DNA of 64,000 nt from contig NZ_JAHKPR010000015.1 in the NCBI RefSeq assembly GCF_018860585.1, positions 15,727 through 79,726 of the forward strand, written 5' to 3'. The notes below the pieces were generated by a model, which was not told the origin of the DNA, did not search any database, and saw nothing but the letters and a program-made list of their open reading frames with translations. The position numbers and the translations under genes were made by a program. Shown here piece by piece: positions 26,481-37,347 of this stretch. The first letter of the stretch is position 1. Each line of letters opens with the position of its first letter. Source of the DNA: Colwellia sp. E2M01 (GTDB lineage Bacteria; Pseudomonadota; Gammaproteobacteria; Enterobacterales; Alteromonadaceae).

Positions 26481-28096
26481 CAGACGATGATACCTTGCAG
26501 TTGTTTAACTGCTTGCTCGGGTGAAATACCGTGCGACTTCTCTGCTTCAGTTATCGCGGTAACCACAGCAATACTTTCAACACCTGTTGCATTCACCTCG
26601 GGCGCACGTTCTAACGTAATTCCACCAATAGCTACCACAGGTATTTGTTGCTCAAGGCTTTTAGGTCTTAACGCCAAGACTTGCGTTAAGTTATCAATAC
26701 CTTGAATTTGCCCGGTCATGTCTTTGGTTTTAGTCGGAAATATTGCACCAATCGCAAGGTAAGATGGTTGTAATTGTTGCGCTAATAAAAATTCGTAACA
26801 ACCGTGGGTACTTATCCCTAAACGAATGCCTGATTGTTGTATTGCGAATAAGTCCGCATCTTGTAAATCTTCTTGACCAATATGCACACCATATGCGCCA
26901 TGCTTAATAGCTAACTGCCAATAATCATTAATAAACAATCGAGTTTTATAATCTCTTGCTAATTGAACCGCCTCAATAATTATCTGTTCCAACTCATCAC
27001 TTGAGACGTTTTTTACTCGCAGCTGAATAATCTCTAGCCCTAAAGGTAATAAACGTTTTAACCAATAAAGTGAGTCGATTACAGGATAAAGGCCGAGTTT
27101 TTCATCTTGTAAATCAAGTGAACTAAAGGCAGGTAGATTTACATATTGCTTACTTAACTCATCAACAACTTTTGGAAAATAACAGGCTGTACATGGCCAA
27201 CCTTGTTGCTCAAACGCACCATAATATTGGCGACCTATTAAACTATTAACCTGTTCACTTACAGGAGCGCTAGCCACTAAACCTTGGGTAATAAAAGCTT
27301 TTGTTAAGGTAAACGCATCTCGTAATAAATAACCTTGCGCGAGAAAACTTGCTAAGGCTGTAGCAAAACTGCAACCGCCACCATGACTAAACGATGTATT
27401 AATACGTGGCGAACTTAGCTGATAGCTAATCGGCGCTTTAGTTTTGTCTTGGTTGTCTTGTTTTTCAAGGCTCAATTGATTTAATTGGTGCAAGCAATAA
27501 TCACTACTGCTTAGCTCATCATTACTGTGCCCGCCTTTAATAATAACCGACGTAATAGAATATTCGTGATGAATAGTTTCAGCAAGTTGCTTAATAGTAA
27601 CAATACCATTTTTAGTAATATCCGTAATACTCTTCGCTAAGCTTCTCGCCTCTATCAGGTTCGGCGTAATTACATCAACTTGTTGTAATAAAGGCGTTAA
27701 TTGCCACATAGTCATCGCATTAAAGCTACCGCCAACACTGGCTTGACCAACGGGATCATAAACGCTGAGTAAGTTAGGAAAGCGTTGTTTGTAGTCAATC
27801 AATAATTGCGTTAACCATTGCACTTGCTCAGCATTTGCTAGTAAACCAATTTTGATGACCGATGGCGGTTTATCATCTAATAAGATATCTGCCTGCTGCG
27901 CTAATATATCCACTGAAACCGCATTAACAGCAATGAGTTGAAAAGAATTCTGCACCGTATTCGCGGTAATAAGTTGGCAAACCTCAACACCTAAACCATG
28001 TCCTGTTTTAATATCAGCGGCAATACCTGCACCGCCCGAGCAATCGCTACCTGAAATGGTCCAGATGATTGGTTTTTTCTTGTTTAAATGGTTCAT
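26477..28096 (-). CDS. thiDE: Fused HMP-P kinase and thiamine-phosphate synthase (ThiD-ThiE)
   Basis: 539-residue bifunctional enzyme. The N-terminal part (about 1-290) is ThiD, which phosphorylates hydroxymethylpyrimidine: SGSDCSGGAGIAADIKT, then DPVG and a late SFSHGGGCSFATALASFLAQG. The C-terminal part (about 330-539) is ThiE, which joins the pyrimidine and thiazole: GLYPVIDSLYWLKRLL, LRVK, RLFINDYWQLA, GVHIGQEDL, GIS(T)H and AIGGITLE. It is the last gene of the thiamine operon, separated from thiG by a 172-base gap that contains a small repeat. Confidence 0.93.
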   Translation of the reverse strand: MNHLNKKKPIIWTISGSDCSGGAGIAADIKTGHGLGVEVCQLITANTVQNSFQLIAVNAVSVDILAQQADILLDDKPPSVIKIGLLANAEQVQWLTQLLIDYKQRFPNLLSVYDPVGQASVGGSFNAMTMWQLTPLLQQVDVITPNLIEARSLAKSITDITKNGIVTIKQLAETIHHEYSITSVIIKGGHSNDELSSSDYCLHQLNQLSLEKQDNQDKTKAPISYQLSSPRINTSFSHGGGCSFATALASFLAQGYLLRDAFTLTKAFITQGLVASAPVSEQVNSLIGRQYYGAFEQQGWPCTACYFPKVVDELSKQYVNLPAFSSLDLQDEKLGLYPVIDSLYWLKRLLPLGLEIIQLRVKNVSSDELEQIIIEAVQLARDYKTRLFINDYWQLAIKHGAYGVHIGQEDLQDADLFAIQQSGIRLGISTHGCYEFLLAQQLQPSYLAIGAIFPTKTKDMTGQIQGIDNLTQVLALRPKSLEQQIPVVAIGGITLERAPEVNATGVESIAVVTAITEAEKSHGISPEQAVKQLQGIIVC

Positions 28097-28178
28097 GTTT
28101 TATTGTTCTAAAGTTTAGGTTTAAATTCTGGTTTAAATTATTTAAGCGCAAATATTAAGAATTACATTTATTGAAGTT

Positions 28179-28256
28179 GTAATACCGAAGAGCAAGGAAA
28201 TAGCACGGAGTTGACGCTAGTCAATGAGTACTTTTGACGAAGTTATTCGGTATTAC
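28179..28256. repeat. Small element with 11-bp perfect terminal inverted repeats
   Basis: GTAATACCGAA (28179-28189) and TTCGGTATTAC (28246-28256) bound a 78-base unit that also contains the hairpin TTGAC-GCTA-GTCAA. It lies inside the thiamine operon, between thiG and thiDE, and encodes nothing. Its ends resemble the ATACC-type ends of the longer repeats. Confidence 0.75.
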
Positions 28257-28268
28257 AGCAAAAATAAA

Positions 28269-29063
28269 TTAATTCTGGTGCCAGAAAGGTGTGTCTAGGG
28301 TCGGCGTCGATGGGTGTGCGGTTTGACGTTGTTGCATTATACCTGCTACGTAACCCTGCTCCCCTGCTTGTAACGCTTGCGCAAATGCTTTCGCCATCAA
28401 AGTCGGATTATCAGCCAGCGCTACTGCGCTATTAAGCAAAACACCGTCATAACCCATTTCCATGGCTAAACACGCATCCGATGGTTTACCAATGCCAGCA
28501 TCTAAAATCAGTGTCGCATCAGGCAAACGTAAACGAATAGTTTCAAGGTTATACGGGTTCATCAAACCTTTACCTGTACCAATGGGCGATGCCCACGGCA
28601 TGATCACTTCACAACCTAAATCATATAAACGTTGGCATAATACTAAATCGTCGGTGCAATAAGGCAGCACTTTAAAACCATCAGTAATAAGCTGTTCAGT
28701 AGCTTGTAATAACTCAATAGGATCAGGTTGTAAGTTATAATCATCACCAATCACTTCAAGTTTTATCCAATCGGTTTGAAATATTTCTCGACTCATTTTC
28801 GCGAGCGTTACCGCTTCTTTTGCGGTTTTACAGCCTGCAGTATTTGGCAATAAATAACCGTTAGTTTCGCTAATAATATCTTGAATATAGGTCCAGATTT
28901 GTTGACCTGATTGCTCATTCGGGTTTTGTCTTTTTAATGACAAGGTAACCACTTTTGAACCACTAGCTAAAATCGCTTGTTTCATTACTTGTGGTGACGG
29001 ATAAAGCGCGCTACCAATAAGTAAGCGGCTGTCTAATTGGGTTCCGTAAATATTTAACGACAT
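28269..29063 (-). CDS. thiG: Thiazole synthase
   Basis: 264 residues. Builds the thiazole ring from deoxyxylulose phosphate, dehydroglycine and the sulphur of ThiS thiocarboxylate. Family motifs: [31 protein letters not shown], the substrate-binding Lys in [16 protein letters not shown], the [15 protein letters not shown] strand, [16 protein letters not shown] and [29 protein letters not shown]. Only five bases separate it from thiS. Confidence 0.95.
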   Translation of the reverse strand: MSLNIYGTQLDSRLLIGSALYPSPQVMKQAILASGSKVVTLSLKRQNPNEQSGQQIWTYIQDIISETNGYLLPNTAGCKTAKEAVTLAKMSREIFQTDWIKLEVIGDDYNLQPDPIELLQATEQLITDGFKVLPYCTDDLVLCQRLYDLGCEVIMPWASPIGTGKGLMNPYNLETIRLRLPDATLILDAGIGKPSDACLAMEMGYDGVLLNSAVALADNPTLMAKAFAQALQAGEQGYVAGIMQQRQTAHPSTPTLDTPFWHQN

Positions 29064-29068
29064 AACTT

Positions 29069-29281
29069 TTATCCACCTTGAATCGGTTGTAACACATCTA
29101 GGCTATCGCCACTTTTCACTAGCGTTGTGTCGTAATCGGCTTTCCCGACAAAATCACCATTTAGCGCTACTGCAAAGGTACTTTGCTGAGGCGTTTCAAA
29201 ATGAAAGGTTAGCGCGGCACTAACATTAATGCCTTCTGCTTGACTAATGGGATAAGCTTGTCCGTTAATATGAATGTTCAT
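29069..29281 (-). CDS. thiS: Sulphur carrier protein ThiS
   Basis: 70-residue ubiquitin-like protein ending in QGG, the C-terminal Gly-Gly that is adenylated and thiocarboxylated to carry sulphur to ThiG. The region [12 protein letters not shown] is typical. The start overlaps the end of thiO by 17 bases, so the two are probably translationally coupled. The activating enzyme ThiF is not in this window. Confidence 0.93.
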   Translation of the reverse strand: MNIHINGQAYPISQAEGINVSAALTFHFETPQQSTFAVALNGDFVGKADYDTTLVKSGDSLDVLQPIQGG

Positions 29282-30575
29282 GTTCTGGCTCTTCTTTCGA
29301 TACTTTAGCTAATTGCGCCTGCTCTTCACGCCCTGTAACAGTTACAGGTAGTAAATCGTTATGTGGCAATGCGTTATTAGTATTATTTAAAAAATTAGTA
29401 ATGACGGCGAGTGATTGCTCAAGTACTACAGGTGCAATTAAATAGCCATGGCGGTATAAACCATTCACTTGAATTAGTGAATCTTGCACTATTATTTTGG
29501 GTTGATTATCACTAAAGGCAGGTCGGCATTGGCTAACATGTTGACGAATATTCGCTTCGGCAAAACCTGGATGCACACTATAGGCGGCACTAAGTAACTC
29601 CATTGCCGAACGTACTGTCATCGGTGACATATCATCGCTCTCAATTTCAGTTGCGCCAACCACATAATAACCATTACCTTTGGGTGCAATGTATAGCTGA
29701 TACCTTGGGTGCATTAAGCGGATTGGTCTTGAAATATTAACGTCTGGTGCGAACAACTGAAACAACTCACCACGCACTGAACGTAAATCAGTTAGCGGCG
29801 CACAGTCTTTGTTTGAGCTGTCTGTAGAACTGCTGTTTGAGGTACTTGCTACTCGACTATTTTTAAGACTTGCGCCCGTGCCTCGACAGTCAATAACCAA
29901 GTCAAATTGTCTACTTTGCTCTTCATTATTATGTAAGTATTTTACTGTACTAAGCTTTATAGAAACTTCAATATCAACAACCGTACATGCGCTTAACCAT
30001 TGCAATTTATTGCTAGTAATCTTACCTGTTTTATTTAACTCGCTATCCGTGTCGTTTTCATTTTCATTTTCAAGTTCAAGCTGTTTACGCAAAGCGATTA
30101 ATAAACGGCGATTACCCACCTGCCCTTCTTCAGGCAGGTATAATCCTTGATTAAAGCTGCGACCAATTTCTGGCTCAAGTGCCGTTAACCCTGCACGATC
30201 TAAAGTCTGCACAGGGTCATCAGGATAGTTATTTTTTAAGTGCCGAACAAAACGCTGATAATCACCTTTGTCTTGCTCGTGACTAACCATAATCGCACCA
30301 GTTTGCTGAAATATGGTGTGCTCTTGCAAGCTATCAAGAATAGTTGGCCATAGCGCTAATGACTTAAAGCCCATTTCAACAATATTCGGCTCACAATGTA
30401 AAGATTCGCCTAACGGCGTTAACAAACCCGCAGCCGCATAAGCAGCACTGTTGTGTGCTTGTTTAGTATCTTTATCAAAAAGCGTGATAGTAACGGGGTC
30501 ACTTTGCTGCTTTCTTAGTAAAGAAAGTGCAAGTAAACGCCCCATTAACCCTGCGCCAACAATGGCAATATTCAT
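29265..30575 (-). CDS. thiO: Glycine oxidase ThiO
   Basis: 436-residue FAD enzyme that oxidises glycine to the imine used by ThiG. It starts with the dinucleotide-binding motif IAIVGAGLMGRLLALSL (residues 3-19) and SAAYAAAGLLTPLGE, and has GNGYYVVGATEIESDD and QVNGLYRHGYLIAPV in the C-terminal half. It is longer than the usual 370 residues because of an insertion with Asn/Ser/Asp-rich stretches (about 165-235). This choice of ThiO in place of ThiH implies an oxygen-dependent route. Confidence 0.92.
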   Translation of the reverse strand: MNIAIVGAGLMGRLLALSLLRKQQSDPVTITLFDKDTKQAHNSAAYAAAGLLTPLGESLHCEPNIVEMGFKSLALWPTILDSLQEHTIFQQTGAIMVSHEQDKGDYQRFVRHLKNNYPDDPVQTLDRAGLTALEPEIGRSFNQGLYLPEEGQVGNRRLLIALRKQLELENENENDTDSELNKTGKITSNKLQWLSACTVVDIEVSIKLSTVKYLHNNEEQSRQFDLVIDCRGTGASLKNSRVASTSNSSSTDSSNKDCAPLTDLRSVRGELFQLFAPDVNISRPIRLMHPRYQLYIAPKGNGYYVVGATEIESDDMSPMTVRSAMELLSAAYSVHPGFAEANIRQHVSQCRPAFSDNQPKIIVQDSLIQVNGLYRHGYLIAPVVLEQSLAVITNFLNNTNNALPHNDLLPVTVTGREEQAQLAKVSKEEPEHEHSY

Positions 30576-30600
30576 AAGATATCCATCAAAGATAATTCAA

Positions 30601-30637
30601 CCAATGGATTCCCGACAAGACAACTCGGGAATGACGA
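30601..30637. repeat. Palindromic repeat, copy 1 (thiO-thiC gap)
   Basis: ATTCCCGA and TCGGGAAT form a perfect eight-pair stem around a nine-base loop, with CGTCAT-type flanks on the other strand (ATGACG). It lies just downstream of thiC, before thiO. Confidence 0.8.
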
Positions 30638-30690
30638 TAAAATACCAAACAGTGTTCGAATGACAGAAAGATCATAAAGCTCACCTGCTT

Positions 30691-30728
30691 AATTCGTCAT
30701 CCCCGAAGTCTCCTGTCGGGGATCCAGT
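30691..30728. repeat. Palindromic repeat, copy 2
   Basis: ATCCCCGA and TCGGGGAT form an eight-pair stem around a nine-base loop, preceded by TTCGTC and followed by CCAG. Stem bases differ from copies 1 and 4 but stay paired. Confidence 0.8.
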
Positions 30729-30747
30729 TTTATATCACTTCAAAAAC

Positions 30748-30795
30748 ACGTGACTTCTTCCTGTCACGTCGACAAGATAACTCGGGAATGACGTA
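30748..30795. repeat. Palindromic repeat, degenerate copy 3
   Basis: The right side CAAGATAACTCGGGAATGACG matches copy 1, but the left arm is replaced by a separate hairpin, ACGTGAC/GTCACGT. This looks like a rearranged or nested copy. Confidence 0.55.
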
Positions 30796-30838
30796 AAGAG
30801 TGCAAGTGCAACTTGTTATAGTTAACAAATCACGGTCT

Positions 30839-30876
30839 AATTCGTCATCTTCGAAGTTTCTGATCGAAGATCCATT
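30839..30876. repeat. Palindromic repeat, copy 4
   Basis: ATCTTCGA and TCGAAGAT form an eight-pair stem around a nine-base loop, with the same TTCGTC and CCA flanks as copy 2. Confidence 0.8.
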
Positions 30877-30936
30877 GTTTACCTAAAGTGTAAGTTAAAC
30901 CAATCTGATTTAACTTACACTACATCAACTAGTTAA

Positions 30937-32991
<2,055 letters not shown>

Positions 32992-33107
32992 TCAGAATAA
33001 AATAAAAATAGGCGGAGTTTTCTGTCATTAATTCCTACTTATTGCTAAGTAAGTAAACAGAAGAGGCAAAAAGAGTTTGTTAGAAATTAAGCGCACAGGC
33101 TTAGTCA

Positions 33108-33198
33108 TTCTCTCTTGTTTCCTACGCAGATACTAATCTGATCAGGTTTTACGGATCCCGCTTTCGCGATCTCAGCCTTTGGCACTCCGACAAGTGTG
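33108..33198 (-). promoter_or_regulatory. TPP (THI-box) riboswitch upstream of thiC
   Basis: Read on the minus strand: CTTGTCGGAGTGCC, GGCTGAGATCGCG, GCGGGATCCGT, AACCTGATCAG, TTAGTA and GCGTAGGAAACAAG, the conserved blocks of the thiamine pyrophosphate aptamer in order. CTTGT and ACAAG close stem P1. About 160 bases separate it from the thiC start; a small hairpin (CTTACTTA/TAAGTAGG) lies between, but I see no clear terminator, so the output mechanism is open. Confidence 0.93.
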
Positions 33199-33326
33199 TG
33201 ATGATTACGTTATACAAAACCGTAGTTTTACAAATAGGTAACAAATCACGCTGAGATTCTAACGTGAGAATTAGATATATAGCAAGTAATAATATCTAAA
33301 GCTAATAGAAAGGATATATCAGAAAC

Positions 33327-33355
33327 AAATAACGCCTCACGAAGAGGCGTTATTT
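33327..33355. terminator. Rho-independent terminator after the DUF2780-like gene
   Basis: AAATAACGCCTC and GAGGCGTTATTT form a perfect 12-pair stem with a five-base loop; A and T tracts make it usable from both sides. It separates the thiamine leader (ending at 33198) from the next gene. The rest of the gap 32947-33406 is the riboswitch and leader, with no gene. Confidence 0.85.
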
Positions 33356-33406
33356 TAATCACTATAAAGAACTATATAGCTTGAATAGCGTAACGATTAA
33401 ATAAAA

Positions 33407-34015
33407 TTAACCTAGTAGTTTACCTAAACCTTCAGTTAATATATTTTTAGCGTCAGCACCATCATTGCTATCAAAATAAGAGCTTGCTACAGATACAAAT
33501 TGACTGATCATTTCAGAATCTAAACCTAAAGCTTCAAATTGACTTTTCACTGTATTAATCATTTTTAATGTGTCGCTATACTCAGATGCTTGATTAAGTA
33601 AACCACCTAAGCCTTCGCTAGAGTCACCACTTAAACTACTGATTGCAGGCATACTGTCAAGAAGGCCATCCATATTAGGTACAGCTTCAGCTAATTGACC
33701 AAATTGATCTGCTGAAACATTGCCTTTTACATAATTAAAAATTGCTCCCATACCGCCAGATGCTTGTTCACTGTCAACATTTAACGAACTTGTTAACATA
33801 TCAACTAAGCCTTTGCTCGCTGTAGCTGTTGTATCTTCAACTTTAGCTGCAGCTACTGTGGATTTTTCTGCCATGGCATTTTTTTCAGCTGACACTTCAT
33901 CTTTAGTTTCTTCTAAACCGACAAAGCTTTTAACACTATCAAACCAGCTTTTTTCTTCTGCTAGCGCTGAAGTACTTAGTACAGTAAGAGTTAGTAATAA
34001 AAATATTCTTTTCAT
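33407..34015 (-). CDS. Exported DUF2780-like protein
   Basis: 202 residues with a signal peptide (MKRIFLLLTLTVLSTSALA). The mature part is helical and Ala/Ser/Gly-rich, with a region like the DUF2780 family (SLNVDSEQASGGMGAIFNYVKGN..., LAEAVPNMDGLLDSMP). Function unknown. The ATG at 34015 has AAGGA eight bases upstream; an ATG seven codons earlier overlaps that site and is less likely. Confidence 0.75.
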   Translation of the reverse strand: MKRIFLLLTLTVLSTSALAEEKSWFDSVKSFVGLEETKDEVSAEKNAMAEKSTVAAAKVEDTTATASKGLVDMLTSSLNVDSEQASGGMGAIFNYVKGNVSADQFGQLAEAVPNMDGLLDSMPAISSLSGDSSEGLGGLLNQASEYSDTLKMINTVKSQFEALGLDSEMISQFVSVASSYFDSNDGADAKNILTEGLGKLLG

Positions 34016-34123
34016 AAATTTTATCCTTTGTTTCATGAATTAAGATTGTTAATAGTGAGATTATACAGCAGTTATTACAAAATAATGAGTAAATATCTAG
34101 CAAGTAATCAATAATTTAACGGC

Positions 34124-34669
34124 TTATCGTTTTAGATGGTTAACGCCCCAGAATTTGTCATCTTTTGAGAGTAAAGACCAGCCTTGTTTAATGAGTGACT
34201 GTCTAATAAAACGATTAAGCACGCCATGAGCAAACAACACCACATTGTCATGCTTTTCAGCTAATAAAATTAATTGTTCCGCGGCTTTATTTGCGCGAAC
34301 TTTAGCTTGTGAAAAAGACTCAAACGGTCCTTTAACACCAAGTAGCCAAAGTATTCTTGAAAGATAAACCCAATGCCAAGCTTTTAATTTAAACGGTAAC
34401 TTATAACGCGGTATTTCCATTTCCCGATACAACTTATCGGTAACTTGAGGTGATCTACCAAGATAAATTTGAGCAGAATGTACGGCGCGCTTTAAGTCGC
34501 TAGCAACACAATAAAATGAGTTAAATTGCTGATCAATTACTTTAGGTCGACTATTATCAGCCACCATAGAAGCATTATAGCGTTTAACCCATTGAGTATA
34601 ATCAGCAGCATTAAGTACAGGATTAATAGCAGACATGGGCTTGCCATGTCTAATTAAAGTGATTTGCAT
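34124..34669 (-). CDS. Histidine phosphatase family protein
   Basis: 181 residues. The phosphoglycerate-mutase-like catalytic motif LIRHGKP (residues 4-10) holds the nucleophilic His, with a second His in VVLFAHGVLNRFIRQSL (about 143-159) and an acidic YREMEIP (about 82-88). The substrate is not apparent. It is six bases from the MAPEG gene upstream, so the two are probably co-transcribed. Confidence 0.82.
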   Translation of the reverse strand: MQITLIRHGKPMSAINPVLNAADYTQWVKRYNASMVADNSRPKVIDQQFNSFYCVASDLKRAVHSAQIYLGRSPQVTDKLYREMEIPRYKLPFKLKAWHWVYLSRILWLLGVKGPFESFSQAKVRANKAAEQLILLAEKHDNVVLFAHGVLNRFIRQSLIKQGWSLLSKDDKFWGVNHLKR

Positions 34670-34675
34670 AACGAC

Positions 34676-35065
34676 TTAAAGAAAAAACATACCTATGTAC
34701 AAGAGATATACTGACGTGAACACCATAACGCTAATGGTCGTCATCATGCCAAAAATTCTGAATTTCAGGTTTTCATTTTCTTGGCTCACACCGTAAGCAT
34801 GAACAACCCGCGCGATTAATAAAGATGCGCCAAGAATATGCATAAGCACTGAGTTAGTCTGTTGTGTTTCAAGAAAATATAAAAGCACAATCGCAAACGG
34901 CACATATTCAGCAAAGTTAGCATGCACTCTTATCGCTCTACTTAATTTATTGTTGTCACCATCACCAATTGAAACACGAGCAACCCTACGTGCACCAATC
35001 GTTTTAAATGTTAAATATATATAAACTAATGCGAGAATCGCAGCATAATAAATGGTAATAAACAT
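34676..35065 (-). CDS. MAPEG family membrane protein
   Basis: 129-residue integral membrane protein with four hydrophobic segments. The block RAIRVHANFAEYVPFAIVLLYFLE (about 43-66) is the MAPEG signature, as in glutathione-dependent membrane enzymes, and LGASLLIARVVHAYGV follows. Bacterial members are mostly uncharacterised. Immediately upstream of the phosphatase gene. Confidence 0.85.
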   Translation of the reverse strand: MFITIYYAAILALVYIYLTFKTIGARRVARVSIGDGDNNKLSRAIRVHANFAEYVPFAIVLLYFLETQQTNSVLMHILGASLLIARVVHAYGVSQENENLKFRIFGMMTTISVMVFTSVYLLYIGMFFL

Positions 35066-35286
35066 AAAGCTTCCTTGTCTGTTCTTTTAACTGTCTAAAC
35101 TTGATACCTAATTAGTATTTATAAGTAATCTTTGAAAAACAGTTGTATTTAAGTAACGCCAATATCCCATAGTTTATGTAAGAAGTATACGCACAAATAA
35201 ATGTCTATTCTTCAGTATTAATTTACAAAATAATACTTACAATATGTTTGCTAAAAACACTAATAATGAATCACTATCTTCGCTCG

Positions 35287-36180
35287 TTATGGGGTGTTTT
35301 CAACTCGCTCATTTGATTTGCTCCATTGCTTTGGCGACTGTCCATACATCCGTTTAAACTCTCTACTAAATTGAGATGAGCTTACATAACCAACTTCCAT
35401 TGCTGCAACATTTACGTTCGTCCCTCCTGCTATTTTCGTTGCCGCATTATTTAGCCGCATTGATTTTACAAACTGCATTGGCGACATATTGGTCGCTTGT
35501 TTGAATTTACGATGAAATACCGCTCGGCTCATGCCAATTTGATCTGCCATATCTTCAATAGTCATTACATCACTTAAATTAGATGATAAGAATTCAATCG
35601 AGCGAGCAATTTCATTGCCAACGCCAAATGCACGCTTAAAAGCGTTTCCTGATCCACCTTTTAATATCGTGTAATAAAGCTCACGCAACCTACTATCACC
35701 AAGTATTGCTAGGTCAGCGGGGTTATCTGTAACAAGCAAAAGCCGATAAAGCGCGTCAGTAAAAGCTTGGTCCCATTGTGATGTTGATAACCCCTGCGGA
35801 TGTAAGCTGTTTTTAGGCGTACGAGATATGCCTATTGTACTTTCCATCTCAAGCACTAGCTCAGTCATCACTCTTGTATCTAGTGAAATGTAGACACCCA
35901 GCAGAGGATTATCTATTGATGCTTCAGGTGTACCAGTTTCAATTGGCATCGACATAGTGCAACAGATGTATTTTTTGTTATCGTAAAAGTGCTTCTTCCC
36001 ATCCAATATCGCTTCTTTATTGCCACTGACAATTGCCGTTACTGAAGGTTCATAAACTGCAGGTGCACAGTTAATGGGTTCTGTAATCCTAAATAACTGC
36101 ACCCCATTAACGCCAGTTTCCATTAAACCGCTTGCGCTAACTCTTATGTTAATAAAGTGTTCAATTAATGCTTTGCTCAT
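35287..36180 (-). CDS. AraC-family transcriptional regulator
   Basis: 297 residues. The N-terminal sensing domain (AraC_N type, from EPINCAPAVYEPSVTAIVSGNKEAIL) is followed by two helix-turn-helix units near the C-terminus: TIEDMADQIGMSRAVFHRKFK and NVAAMEVGYVSSSQFSREFKR, with YGQSPKQW at the end. Divergent from the SDR gene across 184 bases, so it probably regulates that gene and perhaps those beyond. Confidence 0.88.
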   Translation of the reverse strand: MSKALIEHFINIRVSASGLMETGVNGVQLFRITEPINCAPAVYEPSVTAIVSGNKEAILDGKKHFYDNKKYICCTMSMPIETGTPEASIDNPLLGVYISLDTRVMTELVLEMESTIGISRTPKNSLHPQGLSTSQWDQAFTDALYRLLLVTDNPADLAILGDSRLRELYYTILKGGSGNAFKRAFGVGNEIARSIEFLSSNLSDVMTIEDMADQIGMSRAVFHRKFKQATNMSPMQFVKSMRLNNAATKIAGGTNVNVAAMEVGYVSSSQFSREFKRMYGQSPKQWSKSNERVENTP

Positions 36181-36364
36181 AAAAATTACATCGTAAAATA
36201 AAGTTAACTCAAAGTATCACCAAACACTTACTCACTCAACACAGTGATACAAATAGGCATTTTTTAGCGATTATTCAGCCTATTTATTATATTAAATTGA
36301 TTTTATAGTGCACTTATATTGAAGCTTTAGCTTTTTATCATTAACGATAAGTTGGAAGGTAATC

Positions 36365-37315
36365 ATGACTATCAAAAATCAATTTGGCCCTAAAGGTTGG
36401 GCGCCAGAAAATATTGACTCACTTGTTGGGAAGAACTATCTAATTACAGGCGCGAATACTGGCGCAGGATTTCAAGCAACACGCATACTGTTATCGAAAG
36501 GTGCCAAGGTGGTAATGCTAAATCGTAATCCAGTAAAATCAGAAGCTGCAATTACTGAGCTAAAAAATGAATTTGGCGAAACCGTAGAAGTGAGCTTCAT
36601 AGAGATGGATTTAGCGAACCTTAGTTCAGTGCGTAAAGCAGCGAAAGAAGTTTTGGAGAAAGAATTTCAAATTGATGCCTTTATTTGTAATGGCGCAATC
36701 GCACAAATTGCTAAGCAAGAAATTACCGTAGACGGTTTTGAAAGCCAGCTAGGTGTCAACCACTATGGACATTTCTTACTGTGCGGGTTGTTATTTTCTC
36801 GCATTGAAGAATCAAAGGGGCGTATTGTCGTGGTCTCGAGTGAAGGTCACAAAATGGGACTAAGAACAATCCAGTTTGAAGATATGAATTGGAACAGAAA
36901 CTATCACCCAAATAAAGTTTACAGCCAAAGTAAATTAGCACAAATGATGTTTGCTTATGAACTACAAGAAAAAGTCAAAACAGCAGGTAAAAATGTCAAG
37001 GTTTATGTCTGTCATCCGGGCGCATCAAATACGTCATTAATTAGAGAAAGTGCTAGTTTAGCAACACGATTATCTTGGGCATTTATGGTGAAAATAGGAC
37101 TTGCGCAGACCGCTGAAAAAGGTGCTTACCCAGAGGTGATGTGCGCCACTGAAGATAACTTAAAAGAACGAGCATATTACGGCCCAACAGGAGTAATGAA
37201 TTTTGGCGGCCCCGTAGGTGAATGTAAGCTTGAACCATTTGTTTTAAACAAAGATGTGCTAGCTAAGTTATGGACACTTTCTGAAAAAGAAACTTCGTTT
37301 AATTGGCTGCTTTAA
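36365..37315 (+). CDS. Short-chain dehydrogenase/reductase
   Basis: 316-residue NAD(P)-binding enzyme. TGANTGAGFQATR (about 30-42) is the cofactor-binding loop, VVVSSEG carries the catalytic Ser and YSQSKLA gives the Tyr-xxx-Lys pair. Length and NHYGHFLLC resemble the retinol-dehydrogenase/protochlorophyllide-reductase-like branch. Substrate unknown. GGAAGG precedes the start. Divergent from the AraC-type regulator, which suggests an inducible catabolic or detoxification role (inference). Confidence 0.88.
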   Translation: MTIKNQFGPKGWAPENIDSLVGKNYLITGANTGAGFQATRILLSKGAKVVMLNRNPVKSEAAITELKNEFGETVEVSFIEMDLANLSSVRKAAKEVLEKEFQIDAFICNGAIAQIAKQEITVDGFESQLGVNHYGHFLLCGLLFSRIEESKGRIVVVSSEGHKMGLRTIQFEDMNWNRNYHPNKVYSQSKLAQMMFAYELQEKVKTAGKNVKVYVCHPGASNTSLIRESASLATRLSWAFMVKIGLAQTAEKGAYPEVMCATEDNLKERAYYGPTGVMNFGGPVGECKLEPFVLNKDVLAKLWTLSEKETSFNWLL

Positions 37316-37347
37316 CTCTGCCAACTCTTTAAATTTAGGAAGATGTC

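Noticed and set aside
26475-26481. GCCTAAC resembling an integron attC core half
   Set aside because: No matching GTTRRRY partner at a suitable distance and no integrase or cassettes nearby.
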